From CAZYVU01 sp964651435 (lineage in GTDB: Bacteria > Desulfobacterota > Syntrophorhabdia > Syntrophorhabdales > CAYQXL01): a DNA stretch of 64,000 nt. The stretch is from NCBI GenBank assembly GCA_964651435.1, contig CAZYVU010000001.1:62001-126000 (forward strand), given 5' to 3'. Shown here one piece after another: positions 42,435 through 51,360 of this stretch. Each line of letters begins with the position of its first letter. The stretch's first letter is position 1. The notes under the pieces are model-generated. The model did no database searches, was not told the DNA's origin, and was given only the letters and a program-made list of their open reading frames with translations. A program made the position numbers and the translations under genes.

Positions 42435-43734
42435 ACCCGTTGTAGGGCTCATCGCCCTCGGAGTCGTCCTTATCCTTTTCCTTACCGGCATCGAACTGGC
42501 GTTTGCCATGATCATCATCGGCTTTCTGGGCTTTGCTTACCTTATCTCCATGGACGCAGCCCTGAGCCTGCTTGGTAAGGACGTTTTCGACGTTCTCAAC
42601 TCGTACAGTTTTACGGTCATCCCGCTTTTCGTCTTGATGGGCCAGGTGGCCTACAACTCCGGCATAGCAAAACGGCTCTTCGACACGTCCTATAAGTTCA
42701 TAGGCCACATCCCCGGAGGCCTCGCCATGGCGACAGTGGGAGGCGCAACGATTTTTAAAGCCATATGCGGATCCTCCCCGGCCACAAGCGCCACCTTTGC
42801 GAGCGTTGCCGTTCCCGAGATGGACCGCTACAACTACGACCGCCGCCTCTCTACCGGCATCGTCGCCACCGTCGGAACCTTGGGCATTCTCCTGCCACCC
42901 AGCGTGACCCTTATCATCTACGGCATCATCACCGACCAGTCCATCGGTCGCCTTTTTCTGGCAGGCATCTTCCCCGGCCTCATGATAGCTGCCTTCTTTA
43001 TAGTCATCATTTACGGCTGGTGCGTCATGAACCCCGCCCTGGGGCCGAAGGGAGAGCGGTCCTCCTGGGGAGAGCGTATCAGGGCGATCCCCCAGGTTCT
43101 TTGGGTCCTTGTCATATTCGTCCTCATCATCGGAGGCATCCTGAAGGGCTTCTTCACCCCCACCGAGGCCGGCAGCGTGGGCACATTCCTCGTCCTTCTC
43201 CTTACCTTCCTCAAGCGTGACCTCAACATAAAGGGATATATAAAGTCCGTCTCCGAGTCACTTAGGACGGCCACGGTAGTGCTCTTCCTTATCACCGGCT
43301 CCACGGTCCTCGGCCACTTCATTACGGTGACCACCATACCCATGGTGGCGGCAGACTGGATCGTCAGCCTCAGCATGCCTTCCTGGCTTATCCTTGTCTT
43401 CATCGCCCTTATTTATCTCATAGGCGGCTCTTTCATCGACGACCTGGCCTTTATGATCCTTGCTACCCCCATCTTCTATCCTGCCATCCTCAAGCTGGGC
43501 TATAACCCCCTCTGGTTTGGCATCATGATCGGCATCACCGTTATGATGGGCGTCGTCGTACCCCCCATGGCCATATGCGTCTTCGTCGTCAAGCAGATCA
43601 CCAAGACAAACTTCAACACCATCTACAAGGGCGTCTATCCCTTTCTCCTCAGCCTTGTCGTCGGGGGCATCATCGTCTTTATCTTCCCTCAGATTGCAAC
43701 CTGGCTTCCCGAGAAGCTTATGGGCATGCCCTAA
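42427..43734 (+). CDS. dctM: TRAP transporter large permease subunit (DctM)
   Basis: A 435-residue permease with about twelve helices. Family marks are IELAFAMIIIGFLG near the start, the GGATIFKAICGSSPATSATFASVA loop, TLGILLPPSVTLIIYGIITDQSIG, and GVVVPPMAICVFVVKQIT. It carries the substrate path and sodium sites. The ATG at 42427 is inside the dctQ end and begins the family N-terminus. A strong bidirectional terminator follows at 43.8 kb. Confidence 0.94.
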   Translation: MSEPVVGLIALGVVLILFLTGIELAFAMIIIGFLGFAYLISMDAALSLLGKDVFDVLNSYSFTVIPLFVLMGQVAYNSGIAKRLFDTSYKFIGHIPGGLAMATVGGATIFKAICGSSPATSATFASVAVPEMDRYNYDRRLSTGIVATVGTLGILLPPSVTLIIYGIITDQSIGRLFLAGIFPGLMIAAFFIVIIYGWCVMNPALGPKGERSSWGERIRAIPQVLWVLVIFVLIIGGILKGFFTPTEAGSVGTFLVLLLTFLKRDLNIKGYIKSVSESLRTATVVLFLITGSTVLGHFITVTTIPMVAADWIVSLSMPSWLILVFIALIYLIGGSFIDDLAFMILATPIFYPAILKLGYNPLWFGIMIGITVMMGVVVPPMAICVFVVKQITKTNFNTIYKGVYPFLLSLVVGGIIVFIFPQIATWLPEKLMGMP

Positions 43735-43779
43735 TCCATAGTCCGGGGCAGCGCCTCTTTTCCCTATCGGCGCCAATAC

Positions 43780-43816
43780 AAAAGGGGCTTCTCCCGGATG
43801 GGAGAAGCCCCTTTTT
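43780..43816. terminator. Bidirectional intrinsic terminator between dctM and the coxG operon
   Basis: A perfect 16-bp stem AAAAGGGGCTTCTCCC with its complement, four-base loop GGAT, with T residues following on the plus strand and on the minus strand as well. It lies between convergent dctM and coxG and can serve both. Confidence 0.9.
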
Positions 43817-43838
43817 CTTTGTCGCTTTGTTGCCTCGG

Positions 43839-44291
43839 CTATCCTACTGCCGCCAGCTTCTTCTGCAGATTCTTCGTGAATTCCTTCTCCGTGTCCTTGG
43901 CCTTCGCCCTCATGATGCGGTCTCCGAACATAGCCAGCTTTCCAACGATGACTGTGTCCGTCTTGTAGGCAACCTCTACGTTGCCGTCGCCCAGATCCTT
44001 CAGGTCCATAATTGTCTTCTGTTTGAAGTGGCCAAGCTTGGTCATGTCCTCCCCTTCACCCTCGATCTCCATATGGGTAGGGGCATTCATGACGGTGATA
44101 AAGTTCCTGAACTTAAGGGCCACCTTGATGGGGCCGACCTTCTGCTTCAGGAGGCAGTCATAGGTCTTCTCGTCAATCTTTTCAACCTTCTCTGCGCCCG
44201 GGAGGCAGGTGGTGATCGTCTCCGGCTCGAGAAGCAGATCCCAAAGCTTCTGGATCGGTGCTTTTACAGTGAAACTACCCTCTATGATCAT
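43839..44291 (-). CDS. CoxG-like SRPBCC protein
   Basis: A 150-residue START-fold protein of the CoxG family (GSFTVKAPIQKLWDLLLEPETITTCLPGAEKVEKI). CoxG helps anchor the aerobic molybdenum CO dehydrogenase to the membrane in Afipia. Here it is the last gene of a molybdenum hydroxylase operon, so a similar membrane-recruiting or quinone-handling role for this hydroxylase is a reasonable inference. It begins 43 bases after the zinc-finger gene. Confidence 0.85.
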   Translation of the reverse strand: MIIEGSFTVKAPIQKLWDLLLEPETITTCLPGAEKVEKIDEKTYDCLLKQKVGPIKVALKFRNFITVMNAPTHMEIEGEGEDMTKLGHFKQKTIMDLKDLGDGNVEVAYKTDTVIVGKLAMFGDRIMRAKAKDTEKEFTKNLQKKLAAVG

Positions 44292-44334
44292 ATGAACCTC
44301 CTTAAATTCAATGTCTGCAGCCTTCCTTAAAGGA

Positions 44335-44550
44335 TTACAGGTTGGGCTGCGCCTTATCTATGAGCTCCTTCAATGTATCGTAGCTCTTGTTGCCGGGCTC
44401 CGAAATCTGCGCCAAGAGCAGGTCTATGTATGAATGACCCTGTGACTCCACCCACTGCCTGTGGGCCTTGTCGCCGGTGCCGAAAATATGGCGGGCACAG
44501 GACAGGGTTGTCGGATATTCCTTTTTGCATGCAGGACACTTAACGTTCAT
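44335..44550 (-). CDS. Small zinc-finger protein in the hydroxylase operon
   Basis: A 71-residue protein with CPAC at 5-8 and CARH at 18-21, followed by H30, a likely zinc site of the C2CH or C2H2 type. The remainder is hydrophilic helix (SYDTLKELIDKA). I recognise no named family. It lies 12 bases after the large-subunit gene, has a GGAGGGT ribosome binding site, and precedes coxG, so it is probably an accessory to hydroxylase maturation or a regulator. Confidence 0.7.
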   Translation of the reverse strand: MNVKCPACKKEYPTTLSCARHIFGTGDKAHRQWVESQGHSYIDLLLAQISEPGNKSYDTLKELIDKAQPNL

Positions 44551-44562
44551 CGGTCACCCTCC

Positions 44563-46884
44563 TTACTTTGCTTCTTGCTTTTCCCGGATTGCCTTCAGCA
44601 GCGCTTCCGGAAGTATGGGATTTTCTTTCATCTGCACTCCAAGGGCGTGGTAAATTGCGTTCCCCATGGCCGCCGCTGTCGGGTTTGTGAGGCCTTCTCC
44701 GGCCTCCTTGGCGCCGTAAGGGCCTTCGGGCTCGTACGTTTCCACCTCGAGTACCGGACAATCAGGCATTTCCGGGGCCCTGATGATCTTGTAGTCTACC
44801 AGGTTCGGGTTCAGCATCTTGCCATCCTCAAATGGCATATATTCGAGATAGCCATACCCGATTGCCATGGACGCAGCGCCCTCGAGCTGACCCGTAAGGC
44901 CGAGCGGATTGATGGGCTGCCCGCAGTCGTGGGCCGTTACGCAGTTGAGAAGCCTCATCTTGCCTGTTTCCTCATCGATTTCAAGCTCCACAGCCTGGAC
45001 CATGTAACTGTATGCAGGGGAAATCATACCCTTCCGGTGAGGTGTATAGTAGCCGCGTCCGACGATTTTCTGTCCGTCTTTTCCGCGGATCGCTTCCCTT
45101 ACCAGCTCAAAGTAATCGATCCCCCTTTCAGGCCGGGCCTTCAGGTGGGCCCAGCGGTCCCGAATGTCCAAATCGTAAACAATGTTCGGATTGAGCTTGG
45201 CGGCTGCAAATTCGAGAAGCTGCTTCTTGACGCTTTCTGCCGCCATCTTTACGGCGTTTCCTGCCATGAGGGTCTGCCGGGAGCCCCATGCGCCGAGGTC
45301 CGGAGGGCAATGGTCGGTGTCACCCGAGTGGACAGTAATGTCCTCAACCCTCACTCCCAAGGTCTCTGCGCAGATGATGGCCATGGTCGTGTTTGAGCCC
45401 TGGCCTATCTCCTGACAGCCCACGTGGAGCTCCACCGTTCCGTCGTAGTTCACTGTAACAACGGCGGAGGAGAAGGAGTAGGGGGAGTCAAACCAGTTAA
45501 AGATACCGCCCGACATGAATCCGCAGGAAGAAATACCGATCGCCCTGTTTTTTGGCAGCTCGCCCTTTGACTTGATCCATTCGTCAATCTTCGTCAGACA
45601 TTCGTCGAGACCACAGCTCTGAATGTAGGCCTGGCCGGGGACTTCGTAACCCGGGGTGTGGCCGTTCTTCCGCCGGATATCGATGGGGTCGAGGCCGAGG
45701 TCCGTGGCAATCCAGTCGATCTGCTGCTCGGAGCAGAACATGGCCTGGGGTGCGCCGAAACCCCTCATGGAGGTGGAAGGCATTGTGTTCGTGTAGACCC
45801 TGTAGCCGTCGTACCGGTAGGCCTTCCATTTGTAGGGGAAGGAGTGGAAGAATCCCGACAGGTAAAGGGCTGTTGCACCCATGCCTGTGTACGCGCCGCC
45901 GTTGCTGAACATGCGCGATTCCCTGGCGCAGAAGGTACCATCCTTCTTTACGCCCGTCCGCACGTAGTAAAACATGGGCGTTCTTCTCTTCGAGGCGATA
46001 AAATCCTCTTCGCGGCTGAACACGATCTTCACGGGCCGGTACGTTTTCATGGATAGGATGGCGCTGCAGAACTGGGCGCCGTCGAGCTCGAACTTGCCGC
46101 CAAAGCCGCCACCGACGTATTTCGCAATAACCCGCACGTCGCCCTCGCGCAGCCCCAGAACGCCGGCCAGCAGCGCCTGGTGGTAGTATGCGGACTGTGT
46201 TCCCGTCCAAACAAAGAGTTTGCCGTCGGGTGTGAAGCTGGACACTGCATCTCTCGTTTCCATGCACATGTGGTGCTGGCCACCGCACTTGAACCAGTCT
46301 TCCCTGACATAATCGGCCTCTTCGAAGGCCTCTTCAACCTCGCCCCACTCGATGTGGCGGGTGACGTTGATGTTCCTTTCAACGCCCTCGTGGATGACGG
46401 GGGCTTCCTTTTTAATAGCATCAAGTGGCTCGTAGACGGCCTCAAGCACTTCGTATTCCACTTCGATGAGGTCAAGGGCCTGCTCGGCGATCTCTTCCGT
46501 AATCGCTGCGACGGCAGCAACGGGTTCACCGATGTACCGCACCTTCTCGACGGGCAGGATCTGCTCGTCGCAGAGTTCTTCATACCTTCTCCAGATGCCC
46601 TGCTTTATGCCGAGCGTGTCCTTGCCGGTTACTACAGCCTTGACACCCGGAAGGGCCAAAGCCTGGCTCGCGTCGATGTTGACGATCCTGGCGTGCGGGT
46701 GGGGGCTCCGGAGGATTTTGCCGTAGAGCATGCCGGGAAGCGTCACATCAAAGGTGTATGTGGCTCTTCCGGTAACCTTGGCTATGCCGTCTACGTTGTG
46801 GACGGGCGTATTGATGACCGAATATTTCATGCCGCCTACAACATGGACAGGCGTATCAATGACTGCTTTGATCTCGTGACTCAT
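44563..46884 (-). CDS. Molybdenum hydroxylase large subunit (xanthine oxidase family)
   Basis: A 773-residue molybdopterin-binding subunit. The N-terminal aldehyde oxidase/xanthine dehydrogenase a/b hammerhead (about 20-140) is followed by the cofactor domain with QHHMCMETRDAV, the GGGFGGKFE loop, RGFGAPQAMF and the catalytic-glutamate segment GAKEAGEGLTNPTA near 735-748. It hydroxylates or reduces a substrate using water-derived oxygen. Closest in feel to 4-hydroxybenzoyl-CoA reductase and nicotinate/purine hydroxylase subunits. Partners follow upstream in the operon. Confidence 0.93.
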   Translation of the reverse strand: MSHEIKAVIDTPVHVVGGMKYSVINTPVHNVDGIAKVTGRATYTFDVTLPGMLYGKILRSPHPHARIVNIDASQALALPGVKAVVTGKDTLGIKQGIWRRYEELCDEQILPVEKVRYIGEPVAAVAAITEEIAEQALDLIEVEYEVLEAVYEPLDAIKKEAPVIHEGVERNINVTRHIEWGEVEEAFEEADYVREDWFKCGGQHHMCMETRDAVSSFTPDGKLFVWTGTQSAYYHQALLAGVLGLREGDVRVIAKYVGGGFGGKFELDGAQFCSAILSMKTYRPVKIVFSREEDFIASKRRTPMFYYVRTGVKKDGTFCARESRMFSNGGAYTGMGATALYLSGFFHSFPYKWKAYRYDGYRVYTNTMPSTSMRGFGAPQAMFCSEQQIDWIATDLGLDPIDIRRKNGHTPGYEVPGQAYIQSCGLDECLTKIDEWIKSKGELPKNRAIGISSCGFMSGGIFNWFDSPYSFSSAVVTVNYDGTVELHVGCQEIGQGSNTTMAIICAETLGVRVEDITVHSGDTDHCPPDLGAWGSRQTLMAGNAVKMAAESVKKQLLEFAAAKLNPNIVYDLDIRDRWAHLKARPERGIDYFELVREAIRGKDGQKIVGRGYYTPHRKGMISPAYSYMVQAVELEIDEETGKMRLLNCVTAHDCGQPINPLGLTGQLEGAASMAIGYGYLEYMPFEDGKMLNPNLVDYKIIRAPEMPDCPVLEVETYEPEGPYGAKEAGEGLTNPTAAAMGNAIYHALGVQMKENPILPEALLKAIREKQEAK

Positions 46885-46886
46885 GA

Positions 46887-47378
46887 TTATTCCTCCTTGT
46901 ATTTGCCTGTTACCACTGAGTCTATGGCCCTGACGATACTGTTGTAGCCTGTGCAGCGGCAGAGGTTCCCTTCGATGCTCTCTTTTACCTCATGAATGGA
47001 CGGGGCTCTCTGCTCCCTTTCCACCTCACCGACGAACGCCGTGGCCGACATCAGCATACCGGCGGTACAGAAACCGCACTGGAAGGCCCCCTGATCGAGG
47101 AAAGCCTTCTGAATGGGGGAAAGCTTGCCGTTGTCTTCCAGGCCCTCTACCGTGGTCACACTCAGGCCGTCGACGCTCATGGCAAGAACAGAACAGGACT
47201 TGACCGACGCGTCGCCTATCATGACGGTGCAGCATCCGCACGACACAGTTTCACAGGCCCGCTTCGTCCCTGTCAGGCCGAGGTGGTCCCTTATCACTTC
47301 CACCAGCAAGGTTTTGGGGTTGATGTAAAGCTCGTAGGCCTCGCCGTTTACCGTTATATTAAGTAGTTGTTTTTCCAT
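46887..47378 (-). CDS. Molybdenum hydroxylase small [2Fe-2S] subunit
   Basis: A 163-residue electron-transfer subunit with two [2Fe-2S] clusters. The plant-ferredoxin-like N-domain has CETVSCGCC and a further Cys in DASVKSC; the second cluster motif is CGFC with CRCTGYNS near the end. It links the molybdenum site to the FAD subunit. The gene ends two bases before the large-subunit ATG and starts 11 bases after the FAD gene. Confidence 0.95.
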   Translation of the reverse strand: MEKQLLNITVNGEAYELYINPKTLLVEVIRDHLGLTGTKRACETVSCGCCTVMIGDASVKSCSVLAMSVDGLSVTTVEGLEDNGKLSPIQKAFLDQGAFQCGFCTAGMLMSATAFVGEVEREQRAPSIHEVKESIEGNLCRCTGYNSIVRAIDSVVTGKYKEE

Positions 47379-47389
47379 TCTCCGCCTCC

Positions 47390-48265
47390 TTACGCTTGCG
47401 CCTTGGCCTTATCCCAGGCCGCCTTTAACATCCGCTTGGTCAGAACGTAAAGCAGATGCCTCCGGAACTCTTCGGTCGCATGAATGTCGGCAACAGGCTC
47501 CGAAACCTCTTGGGCAGCCCTGCCCACCGCCTCAAAGAGGGCCTCGTCCGGATTCTTTCCGATAAGCATCTCCTCTGCCTGTTTCAGCCTCAGCGCCGTA
47601 GGCGCCGCGTTGCCGAGAACGACACGCACGTCTTTGCAGGTGCCGTCAGCGTTCAGAGTCATGGACGCTGCTGCCCCAACGATGCCCATATCGGCGTCGA
47701 TAAGGTTGAATTTCTTGTAAGCAACGCCGGTCCGAGGCTCCGGTGTCGGGACCTGCACACCGAGAACCATTTCGTCCTTCTCCATGACCGTCTCAAAATA
47801 GTCGGCAAAGAACTCCTCGAGGGGCATGGTCCTTTCGCCTCGCTCGCCACCTACGGCAATGGAGGCATTCATGGCGATCAGAACCGGGGCGGGGTCGCCG
47901 GAGGGGTCGGCGTGGGCGAGGTTCCCACCGATGGTCCCCCAGTTCCGGGTCTGGATCGATGCCAGCTTTGTCTCCATTTCTGCAAGGGCAGGGTACTTTT
48001 CCTGGATCACAGCCGACTTCTCGATCTCGCGATGGGTCGTCGTGGCGCCGATCTTGAGCCCCTCTTTGGGGTCAAAGGCGATGTAGCGGAGTTCCCTCAG
48101 GTTCTTGATGTCCATCAGGTAGTCGGTGGCCACCAAGCCCTGTCTCATGACGATAAGCAGAGACTGGCCGCCGCAGATTACCTTGCACTCATCCTTGTGC
48201 TCGGCGAGCATGGAGAATGCTTCCTTAACGTTCGCGGGTCTTAGGTACGTAAAATCGTGTATCAT
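47390..48265 (-). CDS. Molybdenum hydroxylase FAD subunit
   Basis: A 291-residue medium subunit with the two FAD-binding stretches ICGGQSLLIVMRQG near 33-46 and TIGGNLAHADPSGDPAPVL near 110-128, then the CO dehydrogenase flavoprotein C-domain. It lacks the cysteine-rich insert that carries the extra [4Fe-4S] cluster in 4-hydroxybenzoyl-CoA reductase, which argues against that enzyme. The ATG overlaps the stop of the 84-residue gene by four bases. Confidence 0.93.
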   Translation of the reverse strand: MIHDFTYLRPANVKEAFSMLAEHKDECKVICGGQSLLIVMRQGLVATDYLMDIKNLRELRYIAFDPKEGLKIGATTTHREIEKSAVIQEKYPALAEMETKLASIQTRNWGTIGGNLAHADPSGDPAPVLIAMNASIAVGGERGERTMPLEEFFADYFETVMEKDEMVLGVQVPTPEPRTGVAYKKFNLIDADMGIVGAAASMTLNADGTCKDVRVVLGNAAPTALRLKQAEEMLIGKNPDEALFEAVGRAAQEVSEPVADIHATEEFRRHLLYVLTKRMLKAAWDKAKAQA

Positions 48266-48516
48266 AACTCTCTCCTTTCTACGATTTCTTCAACGTTTCT
48301 GATGCAGTTAGGACCCAATTCTATAAGATCAGGCATGCCGAAGGTGCCGTCCGGCGATCCTGCCTGTTTGCCCGGCTTTTCCGTTGGGGCCGGCGGCGCC
48401 CCCGCATGGCCCCTGTACTTGGGGGCAAAACAGAGATAGTAGTGCCGCCCCCGGTAAATCGCGCACTCAACACAGACGCCCCCGGATATGGGGCACGCCA
48501 TCTTAACCTTTGCCAT
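48262..48516 (-). CDS. Small four-cysteine protein leading the hydroxylase operon
   Basis: An 84-residue protein starting MAKVKMACPISGG. Cysteines at 8, 15, 18 and 29 (C-x6-C-x2-C-x10-C, ending HYYLCF) are spaced for a zinc or iron-sulfur site; the rest is Pro/Gly-rich with a helical C-terminus. AAGGAGGATCC before the ATG at 48516 supports the start; a frame beginning 24 bases upstream is less likely. It is translationally coupled to the FAD-subunit gene. I know similar small proteins near anaerobe hydroxylases but no function. Confidence 0.75.
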   Translation of the reverse strand: MAKVKMACPISGGVCVECAIYRGRHYYLCFAPKYRGHAGAPPAPTEKPGKQAGSPDGTFGMPDLIELGPNCIRNVEEIVERREL

Positions 48517-48686
48517 GGTAGGGATCCTCCTTCTGAACAATCGTTGTTGTGGAAGTATGCAAGCAGAGATAGTTCACGATTCTTGCCCGAAAGTCAAGGG
48601 GTATCGCCCCTGGATTGGGTTAGAATTTTTTACCATACTAAACAGGATAAATCAAGCAGTTTATTTTTTAGGTACTTACTTGCGCT

Positions 48687-48718
48687 ACTTGCGTTCATTA
48701 TAATGAACATCAGCAAGT
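48687..48718. promoter_or_regulatory. Interrupted palindrome, probable operator
   Basis: A perfect 16-bp palindrome GTTCATTATAATGAAC (48693-48708) with flanking arms ACTTGC (48687-48692) and GCAAGT (48713-48718). The centre holds TATAAT on both strands. A homodimeric regulator of the GntR, TetR or MarR type would bind here; no regulator gene is present in the cluster. Confidence 0.6.
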
Positions 48719-48782
48719 TCGGCGGTATGGGCTTTCGCCGCCGACAGGACTCGGAGCCGAATCCCCGCCGACCCGAAAAGGG

Positions 48783-48816
48783 TTGACAAAGTTTTGGAGA
48801 TTTCATTAACTATAAT
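48783..48816 (+). promoter_or_regulatory. Possible dctP promoter
   Basis: TTGACA (48783-48788) and TATAAT (48811-48816) upstream of dctP, separated by 22 bases. With normal 17-base spacing the -10 would be TTAACT. Either activator-dependent or imperfect. Same arrangement as before dctQM. Confidence 0.35.
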
Positions 48817-48846
48817 TTAGACAAACAAAACTCTTAGGAGGGGAGC

Positions 48847-49866
<1,020 letters not shown>

Positions 49867-49888
49867 TAAATAGCCGGATTAGGATCGA

Positions 49889-49922
49889 TAAGGAGGGGCC
49901 ACAGACCCCTCCTTATTTTTTT
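49889..49922 (+). terminator. dctP terminator
   Basis: Ten-bp stem TAAGGAGGGG (49889-49898) with CCCCTCCTTA (49906-49915), seven-base loop, then a run of seven T residues. Classic intrinsic terminator 22 bases after the dctP stop. Confidence 0.9.
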
Positions 49923-49959
49923 GCTTCGACGTTTAGCCGGGAGGCCCCCTCTTCTCCAA

Positions 49960-51348
49960 TCAGCCTTTCTGCCGCAGGTTTCCTCGGGTCATGGAGGCGA
50001 ACATCCCGATAACGCAAAGCCCTCCGAAAACGATTAGCGCGAGCCTGATACTCTTGAGCAGCAACGGATAGAGCGTCGGGACAAGCTCCGCCTTCCCCAT
50101 ATAGACTGTAAAAATGATCATGGTGATGCCCATGCTCATCATCTGTCCCAGAAGCCGCATGGTGGCAAGCATGGATGAGGCGATGCCATAGTGCCTGCTC
50201 TCGACGGAGCTCATGATCGCATTCGTATTCGGCGACGAAAAAAGGGCAAAGCCGACACCAAGCACGACGAGGCTTGCGGCCACGAGGGCGAGGCTCGTCG
50301 TTGGGCCGACGGACACGAGAAGAAAGAGACCCAGCGCCGTAAGCCCCATGCCCGACGAGGCAAGAATCCTCGGCTCGACGGTGTCCGACATGCGGCCTGC
50401 AAGGGGGGAGAAAAGGGCTTGAACAAAGGGCTGGACCACCAGGAGAAAGCCTGCGGACTGGGCGGTGAGATCCCGCAGGTGTTGCAGGTAGAAGCTGAGC
50501 AGGAAGGAGACGGCGAATGTGGCAGAGTAGTGGATGAGGGCGGCAGCGTTTGAAAGGGCGAAGACCCTGTTTCGCGCGAAGAGGGCCACATCAAGGAGGG
50601 CCCTGTCGGAGCGCCCTTCCAGGGCCACAAAGACAAAGAGGCCCACGACACCTGCCGCAAGCAGAAGCATGCCGGAGAACGAGGGCAGCAGGGAAAAGCC
50701 GTACATAAGGGCAAAAATCGTTGCCACATACGTGGCGCTGCCTACAAAGTCGAACGCCTCACCCTTTGCCTCCGTCCACTCCTCCCTGAGCTTCCACAGC
50801 GTCAGGAAGATAATGGCGATGCCCGGCGGCACGTTGACGAAAAAGACGCTCCGCCAACCCAGGTGCTGGGTGAGAATACCCCCCAGGAAAGGGCCGCAGG
50901 AAAGGCCGAGATAGACGGCCGCAACGTTGATCCCCAAGACCTTGCCCCGCTCGCCGGGCGGAAAGACAGAGCTCAGGATGGCAATTCCTGTTCCGAAAAT
51001 CATGCCGGCCCCCACCCCCTGAAGGGCCCGAAAGGCCACAAGCATGGCTTGTGTCGAGGCCGCGCCGAGGCCGACAGAGGCCGCCGTGAATATCCCCGTA
51101 CCGATAAGGAAAACCTTCTTCCTGCCGCAAATATCGGCCAGCCTGCCGAAGGGGAGAAGGACCATCGCGGCGGTAAGGATGTAGGATGTGGCGATCCAAC
51201 CGAGGGCGACGGCGGTAAACCGGAATTCCCTTCCTATGGATGGGAGGGCGACGTTCACTGTCGAGAGGGCAAGCGGCGTCAGAAAAGACGAAAGGGTGGT
51301 GACGATAAGGGTCGACCGCTTAAGAAGGTCCTCGCTGCTTCCGCCCAA
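49960..51348 (-). CDS. MFS drug exporter, DHA2 (14-helix) type
   Basis: A 462-residue major facilitator with about fourteen helices. The first-helix pattern LSTVNVALPSIGREF, the motif-A loop FGRLADICGRKKVF, and the motif-C-like GVGAGMIFGTGIAILSSVFPP fit EmrB/QacA-family antiporters that export hydrophobic compounds. It is the last gene of a leftward unit with a Nudix-RsbRD fusion and a methyltransferase, 12 bases after the former. Confidence 0.9.
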   Translation of the reverse strand: MGGSSEDLLKRSTLIVTTLSSFLTPLALSTVNVALPSIGREFRFTAVALGWIATSYILTAAMVLLPFGRLADICGRKKVFLIGTGIFTAASVGLGAASTQAMLVAFRALQGVGAGMIFGTGIAILSSVFPPGERGKVLGINVAAVYLGLSCGPFLGGILTQHLGWRSVFFVNVPPGIAIIFLTLWKLREEWTEAKGEAFDFVGSATYVATIFALMYGFSLLPSFSGMLLLAAGVVGLFVFVALEGRSDRALLDVALFARNRVFALSNAAALIHYSATFAVSFLLSFYLQHLRDLTAQSAGFLLVVQPFVQALFSPLAGRMSDTVEPRILASSGMGLTALGLFLLVSVGPTTSLALVAASLVVLGVGFALFSSPNTNAIMSSVESRHYGIASSMLATMRLLGQMMSMGITMIIFTVYMGKAELVPTLYPLLLKSIRLALIVFGGLCVIGMFASMTRGNLRQKG

Positions 51349-51360
51349 CGGGTCTCCCTT

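Larger units (their letters stand above)
48517..48846. other. Divergent control region between hydroxylase operon and dctP
   Basis: 330 non-coding bases carrying the palindrome at 48687-48718 and a dctP promoter candidate. The left half is AT-rich (48620-48670), the right half before dctP less so. No other RNA fold was recognised. Confidence 0.5.

Noticed and set aside
47390..48265. FAD subunit as part of 4-hydroxybenzoyl-CoA reductase
   Set aside because: The cysteine-rich insert for the third cluster is absent, so only a general molybdenum hydroxylase call is supported.
48517..48846. Sigma-54 promoter for dctP or the hydroxylase operon
   Set aside because: No GG-N10-GC element with adequate flanks was found on either strand, although rpoN is present.
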